NCBI GenBank assembly: GCA_021647505.1
Contig: JAKIUN010000021.1
Location: 1 to 51,675 of the forward strand
Source of the DNA: Gammaproteobacteria bacterium
GTDB lineage: Bacteria > Pseudomonadota > Gammaproteobacteria > SZUA-152
Length of the DNA stretch: 51,675 nt
Reading direction: 5' to 3'
The notes under the pieces were generated by a model, which ran no database searches, was not told the origin of the DNA, and worked only from the letters and a program-made list of their open reading frames with translations. Shown piece by piece: positions 34,971 to 44,574 of the stretch (position 1 is the first letter of the stretch; each line of letters starts with the position of its first letter). The position numbers and the translations under genes were made by a program.

Positions 34971-35537
34971 GTGAATCAGGCTGGTTTTGGCAGGCATCGA
35001 CATGAGCCGCACTGGCATTCGCCGACGACGGTACAGCCGGCATGCGTGCCAGCACAGCAACTGGATTGGCTGCTGGATGATGGTTCGCTAACCCGGCGCT
35101 TGGTGGTGAACTGCGGGGAGGCATTCCGGGTCGCGCCGCTGAGTCAGGGCTGGCGCCGGCCGCTGCTCAACGAGGCGGGGGTGCTGGGTATGCGCCCGGC
35201 ACACTACGCCTTGGTACGTGAGGTGCACCTGCTGTGTGACCAGCAACCGTGGGTATTTGCGCGTACGGTGATCCCACCGCACACCCTCGGCGGCAGGCGT
35301 CGGCGTCTGGCACGGCTGGGCAACAAGCCGTTGGGCGCGGTGCTGTTCGCGGATTGCTCCATGCGTCGCAGCCCGATGCAGATCGCCCGCCTGCGCCCGG
35401 GGCAGTGGCTGTTCGATACCGCCACCGCGCCGTTGGAAGAGACTCCAGCGGAAATTTGGGGTCGCCGTTCGTTGTTTTATCTGGATGGCCATCCACTGCT
35501 GGTAAACGAGATTTTTCTGCCTGGGCTGGGGGAATAA
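34971..35537 (+). CDS. ubiC: Chorismate lyase UbiC
   Basis: 188 residues if the GTG at 34971 is used. That gives 30 residues before [14 protein letters not shown], as in Pseudomonas UbiC; the frame is open upstream to 34644 but not homologous. It converts chorismate to 4-hydroxybenzoate and pyruvate for ubiquinone. Motifs include [20 protein letters not shown] and a final glutamate-containing [23 protein letters not shown] candidate -10 box TACAAT is at 34932-34937; I see no good -35. Its stop overlaps the ubiA ATG by one base. Confidence 0.9.
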   Translation: MNQAGFGRHRHEPHWHSPTTVQPACVPAQQLDWLLDDGSLTRRLVVNCGEAFRVAPLSQGWRRPLLNEAGVLGMRPAHYALVREVHLLCDQQPWVFARTVIPPHTLGGRRRRLARLGNKPLGAVLFADCSMRRSPMQIARLRPGQWLFDTATAPLEETPAEIWGRRSLFYLDGHPLLVNEIFLPGLGE

Positions 35538-36412
35538 TGGACTGGCCTCACATCCGAGGTCGCGCCTACCAGTACGCTCTGTTGATGCGGCTGGATAAGC
35601 CCATCGGTGTGTTCCTGCTGCTGTGGCCAACCTGCTGGGCGCTGTGGATCGCCGGCGAAGGTAATCCGGACACAGGCGTGACCCTGGTGTTCGTGCTTGG
35701 CGTGGTGTTGATGCGCTCGGCCGGCTGCGTGATCAATGACTACGCCGACCGCGACATCGACCCGCACGTAAAGCGCACCGAGCAGCGCCCCATCGCCGCA
35801 GGGAAGGTGACACCAAAGGAGGCATTGACCCTGTTTGCGGTGCTGTGCGGGCTGGCCTTTGCCCTGGTGCTGACCATGAACTGGCTGACCATCGGCCTGT
35901 CCGTGGTGGGTGCGGTGCTGGCAGTGACGTATCCCTACACCAAGCGCCACACCTATCTGCCGCAGGTGTTTCTCGGTCTGGCCTTCGGCTGGGCGGTGCC
36001 TATGGTTTTTGCTGCGCAAACCGGCACGATACCGGCAGTGGCCTGGCTACTACTAATGGCAACGGTGCTGTGGGCCACGGCCTATGACACCCTGTATGCG
36101 ATGGTGGATCGCGAGGACGATGTAAAGATCGGCGTGCGTTCCACAGCGATCCTGTTCGGTGATGCCGACCGGGTGATCATCGGCATCATTCAGACCCTGT
36201 TGTTGCTGACCCTGTGGATCATCGGTAACAAGGTGGAGCTGGGAATTTATTACAATCTGGGCCTGCTGGCAGCAGCGGGACTGGCGGTGTATCAGCAATA
36301 CCTGATTCGTGACCGCGATGTACACGGCTGCTTTCAGGCCTTTCTCAACAATCACTGGTTTGGCGCGGTTATCTTCGTTGGACTGGTACTGGATTACTGG
36401 ACGAAATACTAA
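35537..36412 (+). CDS. ubiA: 4-hydroxybenzoate polyprenyltransferase UbiA
   Basis: 291 residues, an integral membrane protein with about eight helices. It attaches the polyprenyl tail to 4-hydroxybenzoate. Two aspartate-rich Mg/diphosphate motifs are visible: [12 protein letters not shown] and [13 protein letters not shown]. It is coupled to ubiC by a one-base overlap (TAATG), as expected. Ends DYWTKY. Confidence 0.97.
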   Translation: MDWPHIRGRAYQYALLMRLDKPIGVFLLLWPTCWALWIAGEGNPDTGVTLVFVLGVVLMRSAGCVINDYADRDIDPHVKRTEQRPIAAGKVTPKEALTLFAVLCGLAFALVLTMNWLTIGLSVVGAVLAVTYPYTKRHTYLPQVFLGLAFGWAVPMVFAAQTGTIPAVAWLLLMATVLWATAYDTLYAMVDREDDVKIGVRSTAILFGDADRVIIGIIQTLLLLTLWIIGNKVELGIYYNLGLLAAAGLAVYQQYLIRDRDVHGCFQAFLNNHWFGAVIFVGLVLDYWTKY

Positions 36413-36414
36413 CG

Positions 36415-37389
36415 ATGTTAATGGCTTGGTTGGCAATTATTGGTGGATTCGCACTGCTTATGTGGAGTGCCGAGCGCTTCGTACTGGGCGGCTCGGCGTT
36501 GGCGCGCAACCTTGGCGTGTCGCCGCTGGTCATCGGTATGGTGGTGATGGGCTTCGGTACCTCACTGCCGGAAATGTTGGTGTCCGGCATCGCCGCCTCT
36601 AACGGCAATCCGGCGCTGGGCATCGGTAATGCCATCGGCTCCAATATCGCCAATATCGGCCTGGTGCTGGGCATCACCGCGTTGATCGTACCGCTAACCG
36701 TGGCCTCCGGCACCCTGAAGCGCGAATACCCGGTGCTGTTCGGGGTGATGCTGCTGGCCGGCGTGCTGCTATGGGACGGCGACCTGTCTCGCATGGACGG
36801 CATCATCCTCTTCAGTGGCTTCTTTCTGGTCATGGGCTGGATGGTCTGGCAGGGCATGAAGGGCCGCAAGGACGGCGACGACCCGCTGGTGGTGGATCTG
36901 GAGAGCGAGATCCCCACCGACATAAGCACCGGCGTCGCCGTAATGTGGGGCCTGCTCGGCCTTGTTATTCTGGTTGCCAGTTCGCGCCTGCTGGTATGGG
37001 GGGCGGTGGAGGTGGCCCACAGCTTCGGTGTCAGTGACCTGATTATCGGCCTCACCATTGTCGCCATCGGCACCAGCCTGCCAGAACTGGCTGCCTCGGT
37101 AATGAGTGCCCTGAAGGGCGAGGACGACATGGCGGTGGGTAATGTGCTCGGCTCCAACATGTTCAACCTGCTGGCGGTACTGGCCCTGCCCGGATTGATC
37201 CTGCCCAGCACGCTGGATGCGGCCGTCATGCTGCGTGATTTTCCCATCATGATAGGATTGACCATCGCCCTGTTCGCCATGGCCTATGGTTTCCGCGGCC
37301 CGGGGCGCATCAATCGCATTGAAGGCGCGCTGCTGCTGACGGCATTCATCGCCTACATGGCCTGGCTGGGACATACCAGTCTGGCTTGA
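36415..37389 (+). CDS. yrbG: Ca2+/Na+ antiporter family protein (YrbG-like)
   Basis: 324 residues, about ten membrane helices in two inverted halves. Each half has the alpha-repeat cation site: GFGTSLPEMLVSG with GNAIGSNIANIG, and AIGTSLPELAASV with GNVLGSNMFNLL. It starts 2 bases after ubiA. In E. coli yrbG stands directly before kdsD; here a TraB/GumN gene and a palindromic element lie between. Ion specificity is not shown by sequence. Confidence 0.92.
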   Translation: MLMAWLAIIGGFALLMWSAERFVLGGSALARNLGVSPLVIGMVVMGFGTSLPEMLVSGIAASNGNPALGIGNAIGSNIANIGLVLGITALIVPLTVASGTLKREYPVLFGVMLLAGVLLWDGDLSRMDGIILFSGFFLVMGWMVWQGMKGRKDGDDPLVVDLESEIPTDISTGVAVMWGLLGLVILVASSRLLVWGAVEVAHSFGVSDLIIGLTIVAIGTSLPELAASVMSALKGEDDMAVGNVLGSNMFNLLAVLALPGLILPSTLDAAVMLRDFPIMIGLTIALFAMAYGFRGPGRINRIEGALLLTAFIAYMAWLGHTSLA

Positions 37390-37419
37390 TCCATCAATGC
37401 AGCGGACAGAGGAAATATA

Positions 37420-38292
37420 ATGACCACACACCGGCTCAGTTTCTCCCTGCTGCTCTGTCTTGCTCTGCTATCGTCACCGGTACTGGTGGCCGAGACCTCC
37501 CTGTGGCAGGTACGCGACGGCGATAGCGTGATGTACCTCGGCGGCACCGTGCACGTATTGGCCGCAGCCGACTATCCCCTGCCGGAGGAATTCGATCAGG
37601 CCTACGAGCAGGCCGACCGGCTGGTGTTCGAGACCGACATGCAGGCCATCAACAGCCCGGCCTTCCAGTTGCAGATGGTACAGCGGCTGACCTACAACGA
37701 CGGACGCAGTCTCAAAGACGAGCTGGGCGCAAAGGCCTACGACGCACTGCTGGCCTATAGCCGCAAACGCAGCCTGCCCATGGCCATGCTCGAACAGTTT
37801 CGCCCGGCGATGGTGAGCCTGGCCATCGTCATGACCGAGTTGGAGCGTCTTGGTATCAATGGCGCTGGCGTGGACGAACATTTCTACCGCCGCGCGCAGG
37901 CCGACGGCAAGCCCGTGAGCCAGCTTGAAACACCACAGGCGCAACTGGAATTTATCGCCGGTATGGGACGGGGGCAGGAAGACGCCCTGATCCTCAACAG
38001 CCTGCGCGACGCCGAACAGGTGGCCGACATGATGAGCAAAATAAAGGCTGCCTGGCGCAGCGGTGACCGCGCGCAGCTGGTGAAGCTGGGACTGGAACCC
38101 ATGCGCCACGACTACCCTGCCCTGTACCAAGACCTGCTGGTGAAACGCAACCAGGCCTGGCTGGTGAAGCTCGAACGGATGCTGAAGAACGCCGACACCG
38201 AACTGGTGCTGGTGGGGGCGCTGCATCTGGTGGGCCACGAAGGCCTGCTGGAGCAGTTGCGTGCGCGGGGCTATAAAATCATCCAACAGTAG
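37420..38292 (+). CDS. TraB/GumN-family putative protease, exported
   Basis: 290 residues with a signal peptide ending near SSPVLVAETS. The family's two GxxH-type motifs are present: MYLGGTVHVLAAADYPLP near the N-terminus and LVLVGALHLVGHEGLL near the C-terminus, which together form the predicted metal site. Conserved FETDM and the mid-protein GVDEHF also fit. It is periplasmic and predicted (not proven) to cleave peptides. Its place between yrbG and kdsD may point to an envelope role. A palindromic element follows 2 bases after the stop. Confidence 0.88.
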   Translation: MTTHRLSFSLLLCLALLSSPVLVAETSLWQVRDGDSVMYLGGTVHVLAAADYPLPEEFDQAYEQADRLVFETDMQAINSPAFQLQMVQRLTYNDGRSLKDELGAKAYDALLAYSRKRSLPMAMLEQFRPAMVSLAIVMTELERLGINGAGVDEHFYRRAQADGKPVSQLETPQAQLEFIAGMGRGQEDALILNSLRDAEQVADMMSKIKAAWRSGDRAQLVKLGLEPMRHDYPALYQDLLVKRNQAWLVKLERMLKNADTELVLVGALHLVGHEGLLEQLRARGYKIIQQ

Positions 38293-38293
38293 A

Positions 38294-38450
38294 TTGCCAC
38301 AGAGGCACGGAGAACACAGAGAAAAGCCTTGAAAAACGTCATTCCGGCGAAAGCCGGAATCCAGAGGCTCATAATGGAGTCACTGGATTCCGGATCTACG
38401 CTTCGTCCGGAATGACAAATGCTGTTTTTCTCTGTGTCCTCTGTGGCAAA
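38294..38450. repeat. Nested inverted-repeat element between the TraB/GumN and kdsD genes
   Basis: The outer arms are TTGCCACAGAGGCACGGAGA... from 38294 and ...TCTGTGTCCTCTGTGGCAA to 38449, an imperfect pair. Inside sits a second palindromic unit at 38338-38416, GTCATTCCGG and CCGGAATGAC. This contains its own ATTCCGGC-GAAA-GCCGGAAT stem (38341-38360). The inner type (GTCATTCC...GGAATGAC) is widespread in proteobacterial intergenic DNA. The outer arm also occurs alone at 16209. kdsD starts 53 bases after the element. Confidence 0.8.
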
Positions 38451-38502
38451 TCAATCAACACTGACGACGACCAACAAGCAACCAACAGACAAAACCACCG
38501 CC

Positions 38503-39477
38503 ATGAACGATACCCAGATACAACAACTGGCGCGCGCCGTCATCGACACCGAGGCAGCCGCCGTCTTGGCCCTGCGCGAACGCATCGGCCCAGCATTCCT
38601 GCATGCCTGCCGCTTCATGTACGACTGTCAAGGCCGCATCGTGGTGCTGGGTATGGGCAAGTCCGGTCACATCGGTGAAAAGATCGCCGCCACCCTGGCC
38701 AGCACCGGCAGCCCGGCCTTCTTCGTCCACCCCGGTGAGGCCAGCCACGGTGACATGGGCATGATCACCGGCGAGGATGTGGTGCTGGCGCTGTCCAATT
38801 CCGGCGAGACGACGGAAATCATCACGATTCTGCCACTCATCAAACGTCTCGGCGTGCCGCTCATCGCCCTCACTGGAAAGCCCGATTCCACCCTCGCCCA
38901 CACCGCCGATGCACACATCGACGTCAGCGTCGAGAAAGAGGCCTGCCCACTGGGCCTGGCACCCACCGCCAGCACCACCGCCACCCTGGCTATGGGCGAT
39001 GCACTGGCCGTGGCGTTGCTCGAACGGCGTGATTTCACCGCCGACGACTTTGCCCTCTCGCACCCCGGTGGCCAGCTGGGCCGGCGCTTGTTGCTGCATA
39101 TCGGCGATATCATGCACGGCGGTGAGCATACCCCCCGTGTGCGCGAGGATGCTAGCCTTAGCGAGGCTCTGCTGGAAATGACCGCCAAGGGACTGGGAAT
39201 GACAGCGATTGTTGACGGTCAGGATCGCGTGGCGGGGATCTTTACCGATGGCGACCTGCGCCGGGTGCTGGATCACGGCGAGGTGAACGTGCGCGAGATG
39301 GGCGTGGCAGAGGCCATGACCCGCAACTGCCAAACCGTCACCAGCGGCCAGCTGGCGGTGGAGGTGCTGCACCTGATGGAACAGCACAAGATCAACGCCC
39401 TGTTGGTGGTGGATGGCAACGGCAAGCTGGTTGGCGCACTCAACATGCACGATTTACTGCGTGCAGGTGTGGTGTAA
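38503..39477 (+). CDS. kdsD: D-arabinose 5-phosphate isomerase KdsD
   Basis: 324 residues from ATG 38503; the frame from 38419 starts inside the palindromic element. It makes arabinose-5-phosphate for Kdo. An SIS domain (about 1-180) includes GMGKSGHIGEKIAATLASTG, HPGEASHGDMGM and ALSNSGETTEI. Two CBS domains follow (IMHGGEHTPRVRED; AMTRNCQTV). Same length as E. coli KdsD. kdsC lies 57 bases downstream. Confidence 0.97.
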   Translation: MNDTQIQQLARAVIDTEAAAVLALRERIGPAFLHACRFMYDCQGRIVVLGMGKSGHIGEKIAATLASTGSPAFFVHPGEASHGDMGMITGEDVVLALSNSGETTEIITILPLIKRLGVPLIALTGKPDSTLAHTADAHIDVSVEKEACPLGLAPTASTTATLAMGDALAVALLERRDFTADDFALSHPGGQLGRRLLLHIGDIMHGGEHTPRVREDASLSEALLEMTAKGLGMTAIVDGQDRVAGIFTDGDLRRVLDHGEVNVREMGVAEAMTRNCQTVTSGQLAVEVLHLMEQHKINALLVVDGNGKLVGALNMHDLLRAGVV

Positions 39478-39534
39478 TTGTCCCATCGGATATTTTGATT
39501 GCCCAGCTAATTTTAGGGAACAAAGGAACCCACT

Positions 39535-40059
39535 ATGAAAGACATTCTGCAAAAGGCCGCGCAGATCGAACTGGTGATCTTCGACGTCGATGGCGTGCTC
39601 ACTGACGGCAGTTTATTCTTCAGCGATGACGGTCAGGAATACAAGGCCTTTCACTCCCGCGATGGCCACGGCATGAAAATGCTGCGCAGCAGCGGCGTGG
39701 AGGTCGCCATTATCACCGGCCGAACCTCGCAAGTGGTCACGCACCGTATGGCCAACCTGGGCATCGAGCACGTCTATCAAGGCAGGCAGGAAAAGCTGCC
39801 GGCCTTCGAGGCATTGATCGCAGAACTGCAACTAACACCGGAGCAAGTGGCCTATGTGGGTGACGATGTGGTGGATCTGCCCATCATGCTGCGCGTCGGC
39901 CTGGCAGTGGCCGTCGCCGATGCCCATCCGCTGGTGCTGAGACATGCCCATTGGCACACGCCACACGGCGGTGGCCAGGGTGCGGCGCGCGATGTCTGCG
40001 AACTGATCATGGAGGCCTGCGGCACGCTGGACGCGCAGATGCAGCCGTTCCTCCAGTAA
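39535..40059 (+). CDS. kdsC: 3-deoxy-manno-octulosonate-8-phosphatase KdsC
   Basis: 174 residues with AAAGGA before ATG 39535. HAD phosphatase without a cap domain: motif I FDVDGVLTDG (Asp17 nucleophile, Asp19), motif II IITGR, and motif III K with YVGDDVVDLPIM. It hydrolyses Kdo-8-phosphate. Complete, and in the usual place between kdsD and lptC. Confidence 0.97.
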   Translation: MKDILQKAAQIELVIFDVDGVLTDGSLFFSDDGQEYKAFHSRDGHGMKMLRSSGVEVAIITGRTSQVVTHRMANLGIEHVYQGRQEKLPAFEALIAELQLTPEQVAYVGDDVVDLPIMLRVGLAVAVADAHPLVLRHAHWHTPHGGGQGAARDVCELIMEACGTLDAQMQPFLQ

Positions 40060-40097
40060 CCGTTTGACGATGAACGAAACCGGACATCCCCGCACGC

Positions 40098-40676
40098 ATG
40101 TGGCGTAAACTCACCCTACCCCTCACGGTTGCGGCGCTGGCCTGGCTCAGTGCCGAGTGGCTATGGGAGCAGGAGGTCGAAGCACCGGCCGTGACACCCC
40201 TGACCGGAGTGGAAACACCCAACGCCTTCATGGAAGGTGTGATCATGCGCGCCATGAATGAGCAGGGCCAGCCGCGCTATGAGATGCGCGCCACGCGCGC
40301 CGTGCATTTCACCCAGGGTGATCGTACTGACTTCGATGCGCCCTTCATCACCTTTTACCGCCCGAATGGCAGGCTATGGACGCTGGCAGCGGAACAAGGC
40401 AGAGCCAGCGGCGGTGACCACGACATCCTGCTCAGTGGCGAAGTGCTAATACGCCGCCCACAAAATCCAGCCCAACCCACGGGGCCTGCGGAGATGGAGA
40501 TTTTCACCCGCGAACTACGTATTTTCAGCAGCCAGGAATACGCCGAAACCGACCAGCCCACCACCATTGTGCATGCCTACGGCCATGTAGACGCCGTGGG
40601 CATGAAGGTCTGGTTCAAACAGGAACGCCTGCAATTGTTGTCTCAGGTCAAAGGAATCTATGCACCGACTCATTGA
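40098..40676 (+). CDS. lptC: LPS export protein LptC
   Basis: 192 residues. An N-terminal membrane anchor (LTLPLTVAALAWLSAEWLW) is followed by a periplasmic beta-jellyroll: YEMRATRAVHFTQGDRTDFDAPFITFY and the DAVGMKVWFKQERLQLLSQVKGIY end. It accepts LPS from the LptB2FG transporter and passes it to LptA. It overlaps lptA by 17 bases. Confidence 0.94.
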   Translation: MWRKLTLPLTVAALAWLSAEWLWEQEVEAPAVTPLTGVETPNAFMEGVIMRAMNEQGQPRYEMRATRAVHFTQGDRTDFDAPFITFYRPNGRLWTLAAEQGRASGGDHDILLSGEVLIRRPQNPAQPTGPAEMEIFTRELRIFSSQEYAETDQPTTIVHAYGHVDAVGMKVWFKQERLQLLSQVKGIYAPTH

Positions 40677-41190
40677 TATACAGACCGGACTGTTACTGGT
40701 CTGCACACTGTTGCTGGCGGCGCCGGTACTGGCCGCCGACAAGGCACAGCGCGAGCTCGTGACCATCGAGGCCGGTAACTCCATGATCGATATGCGCAAG
40801 GGCCAGAGTATCTACACCGGCCATGTGGTCATCACCCAGGGCGGCATGCAGATTCATGCCGATGAGGTCACTGTGTACACCGAAGAGGACGAACTGAAAC
40901 GCATTGCTGCCAGCGGCGAGCCGGTGCGCTTCCGCCGCCAGCGCGTGGGAGAAAAAGAAATTCACGGCGAGGCACGACGGCTGGATTACCAGGCCAATGA
41001 CGAACACCTGCTGTTGCAGGATCAGGCCTGGCTCACCCAGGGTGGTAACCGTTTCAGTGGCCAACGCATCGAGTACGACATGCTGCGGGAGCGCGTCACT
41101 GCGGCACAGGCCGGGGACGGCAGCCAGCGGGTCAAGGTAACGATCCAGCCCAAGGCCAAATCACCGTCACCTGAAAATGGCCAGCGCTGA
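40660..41190 (+). CDS. lptA: LPS transport periplasmic protein LptA
   Basis: 176 residues. Signal peptide with cleavage after APVLAA near residue 27. OstA-like jellyroll: GHVVITQGGMQIHADEVTVY, EARRLDYQANDEHLLLQDQAWLTQGGNRFSG (in segments), ending in a basic tail. It forms the periplasmic bridge for LPS between LptC and LptD. lptB begins 6 bases downstream. Confidence 0.95.
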   Translation: MHRLIDIQTGLLLVCTLLLAAPVLAADKAQRELVTIEAGNSMIDMRKGQSIYTGHVVITQGGMQIHADEVTVYTEEDELKRIAASGEPVRFRRQRVGEKEIHGEARRLDYQANDEHLLLQDQAWLTQGGNRFSGQRIEYDMLRERVTAAQAGDGSQRVKVTIQPKAKSPSPENGQR

Positions 41191-41196
41191 GCCGGC

Positions 41197-41955
41197 ATGA
41201 ATCCGCCATCGACAACCCAGTCGGCCGCCGACGGCGGACTGGTGATTAAAAAACTGGCCAAACGCTATGGCGCCCGGCAGGTGGTGAGGTCGGTCTCACT
41301 CAAGGTGGGACGCGGCGAAGTGGTGGGTCTGCTGGGTCCCAACGGCGCCGGCAAGACCACCAGTTTTTATATGATCGTGGGTCTGATCAAGGCCGACAAG
41401 GGGCAAATCCTGCTCGACGGACAGGACATCACTCCCTATCCCCTGCATGCGCGCGCGCGCATGGGCATTGGCTATTTGCCGCAGGAGGCCTCGGTATTCC
41501 GCAAGCTGAGCGTGGCGGACAATCTGCTCGCCATCCTACAGACCCGCAGCGATCTCAGCCGCCAGCAACAACAGGCCAAGCTGGAGGAACTACTGCAGGA
41601 GCTGAGCATCACCCACATCCGCGACTCACTCGGCATGAGCCTGTCCGGCGGTGAGCGGCGGCGGGTGGAGATCGCCCGCGCCCTGGCCACCGAGCCCGCC
41701 TTCATCCTGCTCGATGAACCCTTTGCCGGTGTCGACCCCATATCTGTACTGGACATCCAGAAAATCATCCACCATCTTATCGAGCGTGGCATTGGGGTGC
41801 TGATTACCGATCATAATGTGCGTGAGACCTTGGGAATCTGCGCCCGTGCCTACATTATGAGTGAAGGTGAGGTTATTGCGCAGGGCGCGCCAGAGGAGAT
41901 CCTCCAGCACCGCCAAGTGCGCGAGGTCTATCTGGGCGAGGACTTCCAGCTCTGA
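41197..41955 (+). CDS. lptB: LPS export ABC transporter ATPase LptB
   Basis: 252 residues, about 10 longer at the N-terminus than E. coli LptB. Walker [13 protein letters not shown]-loop [15 protein letters not shown], signature [15 protein letters not shown], Walker [14 protein letters not shown] and H-loop [11 protein letters not shown]. It powers LPS extraction with LptF/LptG, which are not in this window. Complete. Confidence 0.97.
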   Translation: MNPPSTTQSAADGGLVIKKLAKRYGARQVVRSVSLKVGRGEVVGLLGPNGAGKTTSFYMIVGLIKADKGQILLDGQDITPYPLHARARMGIGYLPQEASVFRKLSVADNLLAILQTRSDLSRQQQQAKLEELLQELSITHIRDSLGMSLSGGERRRVEIARALATEPAFILLDEPFAGVDPISVLDIQKIIHHLIERGIGVLITDHNVRETLGICARAYIMSEGEVIAQGAPEEILQHRQVREVYLGEDFQL

Positions 41956-41995
41956 ATAATATATAAGTAGTAGTTGACTCAGCAACTCCATTGTG

Positions 41996-42030
41996 TGGCC
42001 GTTTTTACTCATTGCATGGCCGTTTTTACT
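41996..42030 (+). promoter_or_regulatory. Two 14-bp direct repeats 21 bp apart upstream of rpoN
   Basis: TGGCCGTTTTTACT at 41996-42009 and again, identical, at 42017-42030. The centre-to-centre distance of 21 bp is two DNA turns, as for a regulator binding one face. A possible -10 box TAGAAT is at 42052-42057. The regulator is unknown; alternatively this is a chance tandem duplication. Confidence 0.45.
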
Positions 42031-42090
42031 AGCAACATGTCTGTATTGGGGTAGAATCAAAACAAACCCCGAGGAAAGTCTACGCCGTCG

Positions 42091-43581
42091 ATGAAACAAA
42101 CCCTCCAGCTCAAGCTTGGCCAGCAACTGACCATGACACCACAGTTGCAGCAGGCTATCCGCTTATTGCAGCTTTCCACACTGGAACTGCAGACCGAAAT
42201 CCAGGAAGCCCTCGAATCCAATCCCATGCTGGAAATGGTGGAAGACGACGGTGCAGCCGACGGCGATGCGGCCGCCGAGGGTGCCGCGCCATCGGCCACA
42301 GACAACGGCACGCACGAAGAAAACCCGGCACCGACGGAAGACGCCAGTGAACGGGCCGCAGACAGTCAGAGCGAAGACATGCCCAATGACCTCCCCGTGG
42401 ACAGCGACTGGGAGGATACCTATGAGAGTTATACGCCGGTCACTCGCGGTGCGCAGGATGGCGAGTTCAGCGATTTTGAACAGCCCGCCAGTGCTGACGA
42501 GAGCCTGCAGGATCACCTGCACTGGCAACTCAACCTGACGCCTTTCAACGATACCGACCGCATTATTGCCACCACCCTCATCGATGCCGTAGATGACGAC
42601 GGCTATTTCACCAGCAGCTGTGAAGAGGTTCATCAGTCCTTGCAGGAAGAGCTGGATATCGAGCTGGACGAAGTGGAAGCGGTACTGAACCGGGTGCAGG
42701 ACTTCGACCCCCCCGGCGTGGCGGCCCGCAACCTGCAGGAGAGCATGCTGCTGCAACTGCGCTATTACGACGCCGACACACCCTGGCTGACAGAGGCGAG
42801 ACGAATCGTCGGCGAGCATTTCAACCTGCTCGCCAAACGGGACTTCCACACCTTGAAACGACGCATGAAACTGCCGGAAAACGACCTGCAACCGGTCATT
42901 CAGCTGATCCAGACCCTCAATCCACGCCCCGGTGGGCAGATCGCCTCCACACCACCGGAGTACATCATCCCCGACGTGTTCGTAAAGAAGGTCAAGGATC
43001 AGTGGCGGGTGGAACTGAATCCGGACATCGCCCCAAAGATCGCCATCAACAACCTCTACGCCGGCATGGCGAAGCAAAACGCCACCAAAGACGCTGCTTT
43101 TTTGAAGAACAGCCTGCAGGAGGCTCGCTGGTTCCTGAAAAGCCTGCGCAGCCGTAACGAAACCCTGCTCAAGGTCTCCAACTGTATCGTCGAGCGCCAG
43201 CGCGGCTTTTTTGATTACGGTGAAGAGGCCATGAAACCCATGGTGATGCACGATATCGCCGAGGTGGTGGAAATGCATGAATCCACCATCTCCCGCGTCA
43301 CCACCAAGAAATACATGCATACCCCGCGTGGTATTTTTGAGCTGAAGTATTTTTTCTCCAGCCATGTGGGCACGGCGAGTGGCGGCGAATGTTCCGCCAC
43401 CGCTATCCGCGCGATCCTGAAAAAACTCATCGCTGCGGAAAACCCGGGCAAGCCACTCAGCGACAACAAGCTGGCCCAGCTGCTCGGTGAACAGGGCATC
43501 AACGTGGCCCGACGTACGGTAGCCAAATACCGCGAGGCCATGTCAATCGCACCGTCCAATGAACGCAAGTGCCTGAGCTAG
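42091..43581 (+). CDS. rpoN: RNA polymerase sigma-54 factor RpoN
   Basis: 496 residues. Region I is Gln/Leu-rich ([20 protein letters not shown]) and binds activators. Region II is acidic. Region III has the core-binding part and the helix-turn-helix [17 protein letters not shown] (recognition of -12), and the RpoN box [10 protein letters not shown] near the C-terminus recognises -24. It directs transcription of nitrogen- and motility-type genes with AAA+ activators. hpf, ptsN and the PTS genes follow, as in other gammaproteobacteria. Confidence 0.98.
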   Translation: MKQTLQLKLGQQLTMTPQLQQAIRLLQLSTLELQTEIQEALESNPMLEMVEDDGAADGDAAAEGAAPSATDNGTHEENPAPTEDASERAADSQSEDMPNDLPVDSDWEDTYESYTPVTRGAQDGEFSDFEQPASADESLQDHLHWQLNLTPFNDTDRIIATTLIDAVDDDGYFTSSCEEVHQSLQEELDIELDEVEAVLNRVQDFDPPGVAARNLQESMLLQLRYYDADTPWLTEARRIVGEHFNLLAKRDFHTLKRRMKLPENDLQPVIQLIQTLNPRPGGQIASTPPEYIIPDVFVKKVKDQWRVELNPDIAPKIAINNLYAGMAKQNATKDAAFLKNSLQEARWFLKSLRSRNETLLKVSNCIVERQRGFFDYGEEAMKPMVMHDIAEVVEMHESTISRVTTKKYMHTPRGIFELKYFFSSHVGTASGGECSATAIRAILKKLIAAENPGKPLSDNKLAQLLGEQGINVARRTVAKYREAMSIAPSNERKCLS

Positions 43582-43687
43582 GAAGTCCCTGACCAAGTCA
43601 TGAACGAAAACCTTGAATCCGGACTGACTGTCAGTGGCTCTTTAATACATGCCGAGTTGGATAAACACCTAACCAAAGGAGTCCACC

Positions 43688-44020
43688 ATGCAAATCGACG
43701 TTACCGGTCAACATCTCGATGTTACCCCCGCACTCCGTGACTACATCACGGGCAAGCTGGAACGTCTGGAGCGACATTTCGACAAGGTAACCAACGTGCA
43801 CGCCGTACTCAGCGTTGAAAAGCTACGCCAGAAAGCCGAGGCCACCATCAACGTCAACGGCGCCAGCCTACATGCCAATGCAGAAAATGAGGACATGTAC
43901 GCCGCCATCGATGCCCTGGTTGACAAGCTGGATCGCCAAATCAAGAAGCACAAGGAAAAGCTCACCAACCACCATCGCAGCGAGGGATCACTGAAAAAGA
44001 TTCCACTGGCGGAGGAATAA
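43688..44020 (+). CDS. hpf: Ribosome hibernation promoting factor HPF (short form)
   Basis: 110 residues with AAAGGAG before ATG 43688. MQIDVTGQHLDVTPALRDYI, ATINVNGASLHANAENEDMYAAID and the basic LDRQIKKHKEKLTNHH end fit the S30AE family. It binds the 30S decoding channel and stabilises idle ribosomes. The short form lacks the dimerisation tail. It is located after rpoN, as usual. Confidence 0.95.
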   Translation: MQIDVTGQHLDVTPALRDYITGKLERLERHFDKVTNVHAVLSVEKLRQKAEATINVNGASLHANAENEDMYAAIDALVDKLDRQIKKHKEKLTNHHRSEGSLKKIPLAEE

Positions 44021-44109
44021 ACCAGCCCCGAGCAGCCCTGCGCGGATAGAGCAGCCCTACGGCCACCGCGCAGGGTCTTCGTAACGATTTTTTAAGTAAT
44101 TTACAAACC

Positions 44110-44574
44110 ATGCAACTTGCAGACATTTTGACCCCCGAACGCGTTGTCGGCCATGTTCAGGCCGGCAGCAAGAAGCGCGCGCTGGAAACCTTGAGCGAGA
44201 TCCTCGCTGAACATTCGCCCCTGGACGAGCCGGCCATCGACATCTTCGACAGCCTACTGGCGCGCGAACGCCTGGGCACCACCGCCATCGATCATGGCGT
44301 GGCCATCCCCCACGGGCGGCTAAAGACATCCACTGAAACTTTCGGCGCCTTCGTACAACTGGAAAAGGGCATCGATTGCGATGCCATGGACAGCCAGTCC
44401 GTACAACTGTTGTTCGCCCTGCTGGTGCCGGAAAAATCCACCGAGGAACACCTGCAGCTACTAGCGCGGCTGGCGAAGATGTTCAGCGATGCCGAGCTAC
44501 GTGAACAGTTGCGTACGGCAACTGACAGTCAAAGCCTGTACGATCTGCTACTGGAGTGGGATCGACAGCATTGA
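44110..44574 (+). CDS. ptsN: Nitrogen-regulatory PTS EIIA (PtsN)
   Basis: 154 residues. EIIA fold with phosphorylated His68 in DHGVAIPHGRL. LLFALLVPEKSTEEHLQLLARLA is typical. It is a regulatory phosphocarrier receiving phosphate from NPr/HPr and controlling potassium and sigma-54-linked processes. Its TGA overlaps the TTG proposed as the hprK start. Confidence 0.96.
   Translation: MQLADILTPERVVGHVQAGSKKRALETLSEILAEHSPLDEPAIDIFDSLLARERLGTTAIDHGVAIPHGRLKTSTETFGAFVQLEKGIDCDAMDSQSVQLLFALLVPEKSTEEHLQLLARLAKMFSDAELREQLRTATDSQSLYDLLLEWDRQH

Noticed and set aside
41996-42030. Possible CRISPR array
   Set aside because: Only two short repeats with a 7-base gap and no cas genes anywhere in the window.
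42163-43365. 400-codon open frame antisense to rpoN
   Set aside because: Shadow frame; rpoN is intact on the other strand and all its motifs are visible.
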